Assembly (NCBI RefSeq): GCF_022829605.1
Contig: NZ_JAKSYD010000047.1
Location: forward strand, 1 to 39,018
Length of the DNA stretch: 39,018 nucleotides
Direction of reading: 5' to 3'
Source of the DNA: Methylobacterium sp. E-065
Lineage (GTDB): Bacteria; Pseudomonadota; Alphaproteobacteria; Rhizobiales; Beijerinckiaceae
The notes under the pieces are model-generated. The model did not search any database, had not been told where the DNA came from, and saw nothing but the letters and a program-made list of their open reading frames with translations. The position numbers and the translations under genes are program-made. This document shows, piece after piece, positions 17,301-24,331 of this stretch (positions within the stretch are counted from its first letter, which is position 1; the number at the start of each line of letters is the position of its first letter).

Positions 17301-18533
17301 TCAGGCCGCCACGAGGTCGAGGGCCTCGACCGGGTTGGACATGTAGCCCCCGGGGTTCCAGACGCGCCGGATCGGCTGAACCAGCCGATCGGTGTTGGTG
17401 CAGCGAGTCATTACTGTATGCGCCCCGCGGGCGGCGAGGCTGATCGTGGATTGCCACTGCCGGAAGCCATAGGTGCCCTCATCCTTATCAAGGATCGTAG
17501 GCTGCCAGGTCCGACCGCCGTCGAGCGACAAGTCCACGGCGGCGACACCGCGGTCGCCACCGAAGGCAATGCCGCGCACCGGTTGCGGAACGCCGACCGG
17601 GATGGTGTCGGACGGCTTGAGATTGGTTACGAACGAACGAGGCAGGTTCCGGGTGATTGGGATCAGGCTGTAATCCGTCTGTCCGGGCTCGACCGTGTGG
17701 TTGAGCGTGTCCGGCACACGGTAGCTCCGCGTGGTCCAGACGCTGGTGTCGGGGTGATCCATCACCGCGATGTCGTCGAGCATCTTGATCCAGTAGACGG
17801 CGGACCAGCCGGGTACGATGAGCTTCAGCGGAAAACCATTCAGCATCGGCAACTGCGCGCCATTCATCGCGAAGGCCAGCATCACCTCGCCGTCGCGGGC
17901 GTGATCGATGTCCAAGGCTTTGACGAATTTGGGGGCGTCAGGCAGCAGCGGCTCATCGAGCCCGCCGAACCGCACATGGGTGGCCCCGCCCTTCACGCCT
18001 GCCCGGTCCAGAACGTCCCGGAGGCGCACGCCCGTGTAGAGGGCGTTGCTCATCGAGCCGTTGGCCCACTGAGCGCCCGCGACCCGAGGTTGCGCGTAAA
18101 GGCGCGAATTGCCGGCACACTGGCTGACTGCTGCGATCTCGAAGCGTGGCAGGTCGCGGATCAGCTCCTGCAGCGACAGCGCCTGGGGACGCTCGACGAG
18201 GCCCCGGACCTTCAGGGTGAAACGGTCGGTGTCGACGTGGGTCGGGAAGGTGGCCCAGTGCCAGCTCACGAAATGCCGATCGTTCGGCGTGAATACGCCA
18301 GTGTCGAAGACCTCGAACGGCGTCTCCAGCCACGGCGGCCGGGTGCGCTGGACGATCATCCGCCCCTTCTCGGGATAGGTCGCAGTCAAGGGGCGGGTGC
18401 TCGGACCGCCTGGGACATGAAGGTCGACGGTCTCGGCGTGGGCGCGGCTAGCCAGCAGGCCCATTCCGCCCAAGGCGGCGGCCGACAGCAGCCCACGGCG
18501 GCTCGGAGTTGATAATGTGGAATGCTTCGGCAT
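17301..18533 (-). CDS. Molybdenum-dependent sulfite dehydrogenase catalytic subunit (SorA/SoxC-like)
   Basis: The ATG at 18533 gives 410 residues with a twin-arginine signal (TPSRRGLLSAAALGGMGLLA). The oxidoreductase molybdopterin-binding domain includes RTRPPWLETPFEVFD and FTPNDRHFVSWHWA, and VSQCAGNSR carries the cysteine that binds molybdenum. The C-terminal Mo-co dimerisation domain holds GGDRGVAAVDLSLDGGRTW. The N-terminal part resembles SoxC more than animal sulfite oxidase, but no other sox gene is present, so a stand-alone sulfite detoxification enzyme is more likely. It oxidises sulfite to sulfate in the periplasm and passes electrons to the cytochrome encoded immediately downstream. 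Promoter should lie in the long gap beyond 18533. Confidence 0.9.
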   Translation of the reverse strand: MPKHSTLSTPSRRGLLSAAALGGMGLLASRAHAETVDLHVPGGPSTRPLTATYPEKGRMIVQRTRPPWLETPFEVFDTGVFTPNDRHFVSWHWATFPTHVDTDRFTLKVRGLVERPQALSLQELIRDLPRFEIAAVSQCAGNSRLYAQPRVAGAQWANGSMSNALYTGVRLRDVLDRAGVKGGATHVRFGGLDEPLLPDAPKFVKALDIDHARDGEVMLAFAMNGAQLPMLNGFPLKLIVPGWSAVYWIKMLDDIAVMDHPDTSVWTTRSYRVPDTLNHTVEPGQTDYSLIPITRNLPRSFVTNLKPSDTIPVGVPQPVRGIAFGGDRGVAAVDLSLDGGRTWQPTILDKDEGTYGFRQWQSTISLAARGAHTVMTRCTNTDRLVQPIRRVWNPGGYMSNPVEALDLVAA

Positions 18534-19219
18534 CGAACTGACGGTTCCGCTGAGCCCAAGCCCATCTGGCCGGCGCGCGGTCCTCCACACCTCTCAGCTT
18601 AAGGGCGCCTTAAGTGAGCGGCGGCGTGCCGTCGGCCGACCTCCCGCGAGCCGTGTGTCGGGATTGCTGTGTGGCACTGCATCAACGAGGGTTCGGTCGA
18701 TAGCTAGAACCCCGCGGTCGGCGCCGGCCCGATCCGTGCCGGTGCCTGTAAGTGACGACCTGTCGAGGACTTCCAGTGTTCGATTGGCAGGAGTCATTCC
18801 TACCTGGAATCCTTGCTGGTGGAATGTCCGCTTTCGAGCTTTCGCATGACCGGGCTGAATGACCGGAACGGGCGCACAGCCGAACGTCCGGTTTTGCGCG
18901 CTCAAGCGATCTGGCGTGACGTAGTCTGGCCGAAAGCGGAATGGCTGCTTTGGATGAGGTCAGCCGGAAATGCGGACGTTCCGCTGGCGAGCTGCGCACG
19001 ACGCGCAATCGGACGGGTGGTGCTGTCGCCGATCGCCACGACGCTCTGTCGTTCCGGGTTGGATTTCCCCCACGGTGTTGCTGTTAGTTACACATGCTGC
19101 GTGAGCGCTTGATTATCCATGGTAGTGCCAACCTGGGTTTTCAGCGCCGCAATCGCATTCAGAACGAGAAAAGTAACAGACATTTTGGTAGCGTCTGAGT
19201 CGAAAACAGAGGATCCCCG
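18534..19219. other. Long intergenic spacer with dispersed repeat
   Basis: This 686-base gap has no convincing gene. The part at about 18820-18985 is a repeat copy with ATGACCGG, GAAAGCGGAATGG and GGAAATGCGGACGTTCCGCT; its first part matches 7868-7932 and its second part 23699-23760. The gap must carry the promoters of both divergent units. Bases 19200-19219 hold the ribosome site AGAGGA for the next gene. Confidence 0.5.
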
Positions 19220-19678
19220 ATGCTGCGGCGCGGTGCTCAACCGATCTTCGGCCGTCGCGCTGTTTCGTCACCGGGTCCGAGCCCATTAGGCGAGCGCAGC
19301 AGGCCGATTCTGAAGCGATCGCATCAGGTCACCCTCGTGCTGCTCGGCTCAACTGCACTCGCCGGCTGGCAGTACAGTCGGACCGCCCCGCCGAGCCACC
19401 AACCACAGCAGGTGGTGGAAAGCCCGGCCCAACCGAGGTGTGATCGTGGCGGGAGCTCCGCCTCACCGGGATGCGGCGATGGGCGATCACCGGCGCAGGA
19501 TCCCACCGACAGGAGCACTGGGTCATCGTCATCCGGCGGTCCTGGTGGATCTATCGGTTCCTTCCATGGTGGCGCATCGTCCGGGGCATCCGGAGCGAGC
19601 ACCGCCACGGGCACCACGACGTTCGGCGGCTTCGGCGGATCGGGTCGTGCGGTGGCCGCGCACGGCGCAGGCGGGTGA
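19220..19678 (+). CDS. Gly/Ser-rich envelope protein partnered with an ATP-grasp enzyme
   Basis: The 152-residue ORF has a good ribosome site (AGAGGA, 7 bases before ATG). After about 30 residues comes a signal-like segment, RSHQVTLVLLGSTALAGW, then a low-complexity tail rich in Ser, Gly, Pro and Thr ending in GGSGRAVAAHGAGG. Its stop codon overlaps the ATG of the glutathionylspermidine-synthase-like gene (TGATG). In Enterobacteria the analogous pair is YgiB (a Gly/Ser-rich lipoprotein) and YgiC, so this is probably a distant counterpart. The residue where a lipobox cysteine would be expected (LAGC) is Trp, one base away. Function unknown. Confidence 0.6.
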   Translation: MLRRGAQPIFGRRAVSSPGPSPLGERSRPILKRSHQVTLVLLGSTALAGWQYSRTAPPSHQPQQVVESPAQPRCDRGGSSASPGCGDGRSPAQDPTDRSTGSSSSGGPGGSIGSFHGGASSGASGASTATGTTTFGGFGGSGRAVAAHGAGG

Positions 19679-20862
19679 TGCGCCGCCACCTCCTCAACCC
19701 ACGTGAAGATTGGCGCACGATCGCCGCGGAGGCCGGCTACGACTTCCACACCAGCGAAGACGCTCACATTGTCTGGTGCGAGGACGCTGCCTACGCCTTC
19801 ACCCTCGAGCAGATCGAGCAGGACCTTGAGGCGCCGACGGCCGAGCTGCACCGGCTGTGCCTCGACCTCGCCGCCGAGGTCGCAGAGAGCCCGGCGCTGA
19901 TGACGCGCCTCGGTATCCCGGACTGGGCCCACAGCCTCGTGACGCGCAGCCACCGCGCCCGCGAGCCGCACCTCTACGGCCGCTTCGATCTAGCCTACGA
20001 CGGCGCCGGGCCGGCGAAGCTCTTGGAGTACAATGCCGATACGCCGACTGCCTTGTTCGAGACGGCGGTGTTCCAGTGGCGATGGCTGGAGGACAAGCGT
20101 GCGAGCGACGCGCTGCCGCCGGGCGCGGACCAGTTCAACTCGGTCCACGAGCGCCTGCTCGCCCGCCTCGTCGAGATCCGGGCCCGGGTCGGCAATGCGC
20201 TGCATCTGACCTGCATGACGGAGTTCCCCGAGGACCGCGGCACGGTTGGGTACCTCGCGGATTGCGCCGCGCAGGCCGGCCTGAAGGTGCGCCTCGTCGA
20301 CGTGTCAGACATCGGCCTGCGCCAGGATGTCGATCGCCAGACCTTCGTCGATCTCGGCGGCGAGCCAATCCGCCTGTTGTTCAAGCTCTACCCGTGGGAG
20401 TGGCTCCTACGGGACAGCTTCGGGCCGGCGATCGTCGCCAGCGGCACGACCTTCTTCGAGCCGGCGTGGAAGATGGTCCTGAGCAACAAGGGCATCTTGC
20501 CCCTGCTCTGGGAGCGCCACCCCGGCCACCCGAACCTGCTGCCGGCCTACTTCGAGGACGACCCGCGCAAGTTCGAATTGGGGAAGAGCTTCGTCCTCAA
20601 GCCGCTGCTGGGGCGCGAGGGGGCCAACGTCACCATTGTCACGAACGGGCAGGTCGCGGCTGCTGAGGACGGCCCCTACGCCCGGAGCGGCTATGTCCGC
20701 CAAGCGCTGGCGAACGTCCCCGAGTTCGACGGCCGCCGTGTCGTGATCGGATCGTGGGTGGTGGGCGACGAGTCAGCTGGGATGATCCTACGCGAGAGCG
20801 TAGGGGTCATCTCGAACGATACGTCGCAGCTCGTGCCCCATTTCATCGAACCTGAAGACTAG
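19678..20862 (+). CDS. Glutathionylspermidine synthase family ATP-grasp protein (YgiC-like)
   Basis: The start at 19678 is fixed by the TGATG junction with the preceding gene, giving 394 residues. The product matches the synthetase domain of the glutathionylspermidine synthase family: LYGRFDLAYDGAGPAKLLEYNADTPT near residue 100 and, near 300, KFELGKSFVLKPLLGREGAN, the ATP-grasp lysine and glycine-rich loop. There is no amidase domain as in bifunctional Gss. YgiC/YjfC homologues are ATPases whose in vivo product is unsettled; they probably ligate a peptide or polyamine-like amine. Coupling to a surface-like Gly/Ser-rich protein suggests the partner could be a substrate, which is inference. Confidence 0.88.
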   Translation: MRRHLLNPREDWRTIAAEAGYDFHTSEDAHIVWCEDAAYAFTLEQIEQDLEAPTAELHRLCLDLAAEVAESPALMTRLGIPDWAHSLVTRSHRAREPHLYGRFDLAYDGAGPAKLLEYNADTPTALFETAVFQWRWLEDKRASDALPPGADQFNSVHERLLARLVEIRARVGNALHLTCMTEFPEDRGTVGYLADCAAQAGLKVRLVDVSDIGLRQDVDRQTFVDLGGEPIRLLFKLYPWEWLLRDSFGPAIVASGTTFFEPAWKMVLSNKGILPLLWERHPGHPNLLPAYFEDDPRKFELGKSFVLKPLLGREGANVTIVTNGQVAAAEDGPYARSGYVRQALANVPEFDGRRVVIGSWVVGDESAGMILRESVGVISNDTSQLVPHFIEPED

Positions 20863-20878
20863 ACACGCCTGCCCTTGG

Positions 20879-21106
20879 TTAAGATTTATGCGTAGCTATT
20901 TTCTCTGTCATCCTTAGTACGGTCATACGCTCCTCATCGGAGAGCGATCGAAATGCCTTTATCAGACGCGCCAGAACGATCAAGTCATGATAATCGGCAG
21001 GACTGTTCTGTGTTTCGGCATACCCGTCGTGAAACACGGTCATGTTCACGCCGAGCGCGGCCGAGATTGAATTTATGAGGCGTTCGTCCCGCTCGTCATC
21101 CGTCAA
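20879..21106 (-). CDS. Small 75-residue protein downstream of luxR, unrecognised
   Basis: The start is the TTG at 21106, chosen because GGAGG lies 7 bases upstream. It follows the luxR gene by 45 bases on the same strand and converges on the ATP-grasp gene with a 16-base gap. The product is acidic at the start (TDDERDERLINS), mostly helical in appearance and has no membrane segment. The C-terminal half (DYHDLIVLARLIKAFRSL, SDEERMTVLRMTEKI) could form two amphipathic helices. I do not recognise a family. Position suggests a modulator of LuxR, perhaps an antiactivator, but sequence does not show this. Confidence 0.6.
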   Translation of the reverse strand: MTDDERDERLINSISAALGVNMTVFHDGYAETQNSPADYHDLIVLARLIKAFRSLSDEERMTVLRMTEKIATHKS

Positions 21107-21151
21107 CGTCGCGCCTCCGGAGCCCGGCTGCCCCCATGCCTACCTAGCTAC

Positions 21152-21883
21152 CTAGACGATTATGCCTAACCGAAAACCCTCAGCTACCGACTGAGCCCGG
21201 TTGCGGGTTCTCAGTTTGGTGCGCACACGGCGGAGATGGGAGTCGATCCCGTGTTCCGAGATGCCCATGATCTCTCCGATTTCCCAGTCCGTTTTGCCTT
21301 CGGCCGCCCACTGCAGGGTTTCACGTTCCCGTGGTGAGAGCTTTGACCGCGTAGCGATAGGCTGGCCTCGCATCAGCAGAGCATGACCGAAGGCGTAGCT
21401 CGCGATCAGCGTGAGCATGCCGCGATGCTCCGGAGCGATTTCGAGCTGGGATCCGGCAAAGCTCATCCCCCCGACTTCGCCCTCCATGGTCGTCAGCGGT
21501 ACCGTGTACCCATCACGAAGATCAAAATCTGCCGCCTCATGCATGACCCGGCTGGCGGTCGTCGTCGCGGGCGGGGGCAGAACAGGATCACTCCAACGGA
21601 AGCCGGCTTGTTGCTGGAAGGTCAGCGCGACGATCGGGTCGTGCGTGGCGTACCCCCGGCTGAGGTACCGTGAACGCCATTCCGCCGGCACGCTTTCCAT
21701 GACTAGGAACTGGCGGTTGAAGCTGACCAAACTCGTCGGCGTCGGGAGAAGCCCCGCGATGATCGCGTCGATGCCGAAGCCCGTGAGCTGTCGCTGCACG
21801 GCGGCGATGACCTCCGGGATGCTCCCGGCTCGATCGAGCTCTTTGAGCAGCTTGAGCGTGTGATCGAGGGACTTTCTGCTCAC
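21152..21883 (-). CDS. LuxR-family AHL-responsive transcriptional regulator
   Basis: I place the start at GTG 21883, with AGGA 6 bases upstream; the longer frame would cross the operator region. The 243-residue product has an autoinducer-binding domain with the conserved Trp69, Tyr73, Asp82-Pro83 and Trp97 (EWRSRYLSRGYATHDP, FRWSD), which contact the AHL ring and amide. The C-terminal GerE-type helix-turn-helix reads LSPRERETLQWAAEGKTDW and SEHGIDSHLRRVRTKL. It is transcribed divergently from luxI across 171 bases that contain a perfect palindrome. It should bind the signal made by the neighbouring synthase and act on that palindrome. Confidence 0.93.
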   Translation of the reverse strand: MSRKSLDHTLKLLKELDRAGSIPEVIAAVQRQLTGFGIDAIIAGLLPTPTSLVSFNRQFLVMESVPAEWRSRYLSRGYATHDPIVALTFQQQAGFRWSDPVLPPPATTTASRVMHEAADFDLRDGYTVPLTTMEGEVGGMSFAGSQLEIAPEHRGMLTLIASYAFGHALLMRGQPIATRSKLSPRERETLQWAAEGKTDWEIGEIMGISEHGIDSHLRRVRTKLRTRNRAQSVAEGFRLGIIV

Positions 21884-21986
21884 GGCATATCCTGACCACG
21901 AACGCTGAGGGCGCCCATCCCGGACGAAGTTAGGGGATGAGACGCCATACATCCAGACGAAGCCGGCGATCGCGCAACGAACATGC

Positions 21987-22012
21987 CGACACCACGCGTT
22001 CGCGTGGTGTCG
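21987..22012. promoter_or_regulatory. Perfect 12-2-12 palindrome between luxR and luxI, candidate lux-box
   Basis: CGACACCACGCG at 21987-21998 and its exact reverse complement at 22001-22012 are separated by TT. It ends 42 bases before the luxI ATG and about 100 bases from the luxR start. A dyad of about 20 bases upstream of luxI is where LuxR-type activators bind, so an operator is the natural reading. A hairpin in a luxI leader RNA is an alternative. Confidence 0.7.
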
Positions 22013-22054
22013 CGCGTCCGAACGGGCGGGCACACCACGTACAGAGGTGTTTCC

Positions 22055-22687
22055 ATGATCCAAGTCATCACTGCAGCTAATATCGCGCAGAACGCCGAGC
22101 TGATGGAACAAGTTTGGCGGTTACGCCACAAGATCTTTGTCGAAGAGATGGGCTGGTCTGCGATCGCACGGGACGACAAGCGCGAAATCGATGAATTCGA
22201 TGATGAGCACGCCGTCCACCTCTTAGCCGTGGAAGATGACGAGGTGGTCGGATACTCCCGCTTGCTGCCGACTGTACGCCCCTACGTCATGTCGAAGCAT
22301 CTTCCCCAGCTCTGCGAGGCCGCCCCTCCATCGTCCCCGCACATCGTCGAATGGAGCCGGATCGGCGTCGCCGGCCCGGCACGTACGTCTGGTCGACGGC
22401 TCAACCCGACCGCGCTGGCGATCCTCACTGCGATCGTCGAGTGGGGACTACCGCGCGGGCTGAAGGGCTTCGTCTCCGAGATGCCGACGAGTTGGCTGCT
22501 GCGGCTGCTCCAACTGCACATCCACGCACTGCCCCTCGGACTTCCGCAGATGATCGACGATGTGGAGATCGTCGCCGTCAACGCGGGCTTCGACGCACGG
22601 AGCCTGCGCCAGCTGCAGAAGATGCGTGGGACCACGGAGTCCGTCCTGTCCCCCGAGAGCCGAGTCTCGGCCCGTTTGGCGAGCTGA
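22055..22687 (+). CDS. LuxI-family acyl-homoserine-lactone synthase
   Basis: The ATG at 22055 follows AGAGGTG and gives 210 residues, usual for the family. All signature positions are present: Arg24, Phe28 and Trp34 (RLRHKIFVEEMGW), Asp46 and Asp49 (REIDEFDDE), Arg69 (GYSRLL), Glu99 and Arg102 (VEWSRIGV). The enzyme joins S-adenosylmethionine with an acyl chain from acyl-ACP or acyl-CoA to make an AHL signal. The acyl chain cannot be predicted reliably from sequence. It is divergent from luxR, and a 67-residue ORF follows 13 bases downstream, making a likely two-gene transcript ending at the hairpin at 22957-22994. Confidence 0.96.
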   Translation: MIQVITAANIAQNAELMEQVWRLRHKIFVEEMGWSAIARDDKREIDEFDDEHAVHLLAVEDDEVVGYSRLLPTVRPYVMSKHLPQLCEAAPPSSPHIVEWSRIGVAGPARTSGRRLNPTALAILTAIVEWGLPRGLKGFVSEMPTSWLLRLLQLHIHALPLGLPQMIDDVEIVAVNAGFDARSLRQLQKMRGTTESVLSPESRVSARLAS

Positions 22688-22700
22688 AGAAGGTCCTGCC

Positions 22701-22904
22701 GTGCCACGAACGACACCAGTCGATATTGATCCGCAGGACGGCATACGATCGCGTTTAGAGCGAGCGGTCGAGCAAGCCATCGATCTTCGCCGAACGATCG
22801 TGGAGCTTCAGGATCCCGCCTTGCGCGAGATTGTCGATGTCGTGCTGATCGAACTCGGGCGTCGTGTGGCCGAGCAGACGCTCCGACGATCCAAACTGAG
22901 CTGA
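22701..22904 (+). CDS. 67-residue protein co-transcribed with luxI, unrecognised
   Basis: The GTG at 22701 is supported by GAAGAAGG about 7 bases upstream and lies 13 bases after the luxI stop. The product is charged and probably all helical: RSRLERAVEQAIDLRRTI and PALREIVDVVLIELGRR read as two amphipathic helices, with no membrane segment or cysteine. No family is recognised. The tight spacing to luxI and the following terminator-like hairpin imply expression together with the synthase, so a role in tuning the quorum response is plausible but unproven. Confidence 0.65.
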   Translation: MPRTTPVDIDPQDGIRSRLERAVEQAIDLRRTIVELQDPALREIVDVVLIELGRRVAEQTLRRSKLS

Positions 22905-22956
22905 CGCATCGAATGAGGATCGATGCGCCGGCCGGGCGTCGCCGCATTTCAACCGC

Positions 22957-22994
22957 CTCCTCCGCCGGATCGAAGGGACGATCCGGCGGAGGAG
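22957..22994. terminator. Strong hairpin after the luxI operon
   Basis: CTCCTCCGCCGGATC at 22957-22971 pairs perfectly over 15 bases with 22980-22994 across an 8-base loop. It starts 53 bases after the 67-residue ORF. There is no long T run after it on either strand, so it may terminate weakly or protect the 3' end of the luxI transcript. Confidence 0.65.
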
Positions 22995-23065
22995 CTTATC
23001 ACCACGACACCCGTCCTCTGTGAGCGGGGCCGATGTTCAAGCCAGGCCGCGAAAGGGAAAGAGTT

Positions 23066-23518
23066 ATGCTTGATCACCGCGAACACGAGACACAGGACGT
23101 TAGATACGCAGACATCACTGTCGCTATAATTTCAGCCTACGTCTCGAAAAACCATCTCGCGCGCGCTCAGCTTCCGCAGCTCATCGCGGACATTCATCGT
23201 GCCCTGTGCTCGTTGGATCGCGGGCTTGTCGTCGAGACCGCGCTGAATAACGAACCCAGCTCACCCACCGCGGCCGAAATCCGACGGTCCATAAGAGCTG
23301 AGGCGCTGACCAGCTTCATCGACGGGCGTGCGTACCGAACGCTCAAGCGGCATCTGACTGCTCACGGTTTCTCGCCCCAGAGCTACCGCGCGCGGTTCGG
23401 TCTGCCCGCCGATTACCCGATGATCGCTCAGGACTACGCGGCTAAACGTTCGGCACTTGCAAAGGCGATCGGCCTCGGTGTGCCGGGCGCACAGATCGTA
23501 CGGCAGGCAGCTGAGTAG
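23066..23518 (+). CDS. MucR/Ros-family transcriptional regulator with degenerate zinc finger
   Basis: The ATG at 23066, after AGGGAAAGAG, gives 150 residues; an ATG 11 codons earlier is possible. The C-terminal two thirds match MucR/Ros: RRSIRAEALTSFIDGRAY, then LKRHLTAHGFSPQSYRARFG and LPADYPMIAQDYAAKRSALAK. The family zinc finger normally has Cys at the position occupied here by Ser83, followed by Cys or Asp (Asp86 here) and two histidines (His96, His100). With no cysteine in the finger, it resembles Ros homologues reported to fold without zinc. MucR proteins repress many genes, including exopolysaccharide and quorum-sensing genes. It lies just beyond the luxI operon hairpin on the same strand. 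Confidence 0.88.
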   Translation: MLDHREHETQDVRYADITVAIISAYVSKNHLARAQLPQLIADIHRALCSLDRGLVVETALNNEPSSPTAAEIRRSIRAEALTSFIDGRAYRTLKRHLTAHGFSPQSYRARFGLPADYPMIAQDYAAKRSALAKAIGLGVPGAQIVRQAAE

Positions 23519-23972
23519 AGTGCTGAGGATCTCTACAGGCCCGTCGACCAATGATCTTGAGTGTCGCGCGCCACGATTGCCCTTACCGGAGTGATCGACA
23601 GCTTGTCATTGACTGGTTCTGCGATGTGGAGGCCGCTGCTTCCCAGAAGGCGACCTTCCGCCCTGGGTTCACCATGGACGCGGGGCAACTGACCGGAACT
23701 GGCCGTAAGCGGCTGGTCCGCTTTGGAGCCCAGGCTGCAGAAATGCGGACGTTTCCCGCTGTCTTGAACGCTGCGTTGATCAACGTGGTGTTCTTTGAAC
23801 CGAGGCAACTACCTTTCCCCGGTGATGCGAATCACGACGTGAACCCAGCGATCAAGATCATCAACATCATCGCCCTGCTGCGATGTACCTACCAACCATG
23901 CGCGTGCTGATAGCCGACCCGAATTTCCGAATTCGGCACCCAAAGTTCCGCGCATAATCAACTTAGAGTAAC

Positions 23973-24004
23973 GTGTGGCGACGCCCTTCCGGGTGCCGCC
24001 ACAC
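23973..24004. terminator. Hairpin beside the 24010-24207 ORF
   Basis: GTGTGGCG at 23973-23980 pairs with CGCCACAC at 23997-24004; inner bases extend the stem (CGCCC with GGGTG) around a TTCC loop. It starts 5 bases past the stop codon of the minus-strand ORF, as a terminator would, though no T run follows on that strand. Confidence 0.45.
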
Positions 24005-24009
24005 TGCTT

Positions 24010-24207
24010 TCATCGGGCGAACAATGCCTTGAACAGCAACATCTTGCCCGCGGTAAGCTCCGCATCCGCGAACGGCATTTCGGCATTTGCTCGCGGGAGC
24101 GGCTGCGGATCTCCGTAGCTTACGCTCGTAAGCCCGAGCCCACTTCGTAGCCCTGAATTCGAGAGGGCCGGCGCTGCTCCCCACGTCGCAGGCGCCGGGA
24201 GCAGCAT
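24010..24207 (-). CDS. Possible small protein or gene remnant, unrecognised
   Basis: A 65-codon frame from ATG 24207, open about 11 codons further upstream to a TAG. The predicted product starts MLLPAPATWGAAPALSNSGL and ends in AGKMLLFKALFAR; it looks like neither a membrane protein nor a known domain. Support comes only from the hairpin just after its stop. It could be the 3' end of a decayed gene, since the frame upstream is closed and no ribosome site is evident. Confidence 0.25.
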   Translation of the reverse strand: MLLPAPATWGAAPALSNSGLRSGLGLTSVSYGDPQPLPRANAEMPFADAELTAGKMLLFKALFAR

Positions 24208-24331
24208 GTACCGGTCACAGATCGGTCGCGTGTCAGCTTTGCGCCCGTGCTAGCCATTCGCCCGTATTTGGCCGCCTTAGAATTCAATTGGCCAACACTG
24301 TGAAGGCTCCGCTGTCAGGGAGTCGTGACCC

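Larger units (their letters stand above)
23519..24331. other. Long spacer with repeat copy and a weak small ORF
   Basis: This 813-base gap holds a repeat copy at 23640-23760, whose part 23699-23760 matches 18926-18984 (AAGCGG, CGCTTTGGA, GAAATGCGGACGTT). It also holds a hairpin at 23973-24004 and a weak minus-strand ORF at 24010-24207. GTAGAG/CTCTAC at 23515-23536 form a small inverted repeat over the mucR stop. The 119-codon plus-strand frame at 23551-23910 runs through the repeat and looks non-coding. Confidence 0.45.

Noticed and set aside
18517..18849. 110-codon plus-strand frame upstream of the sulfite dehydrogenase
   Set aside because: Overlaps the start of that gene on the other strand, and its composition is not protein-like.
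23551..23910. 119-codon plus-strand frame
   Set aside because: It runs through the dispersed repeat, has no ribosome site and no protein-like family pattern.
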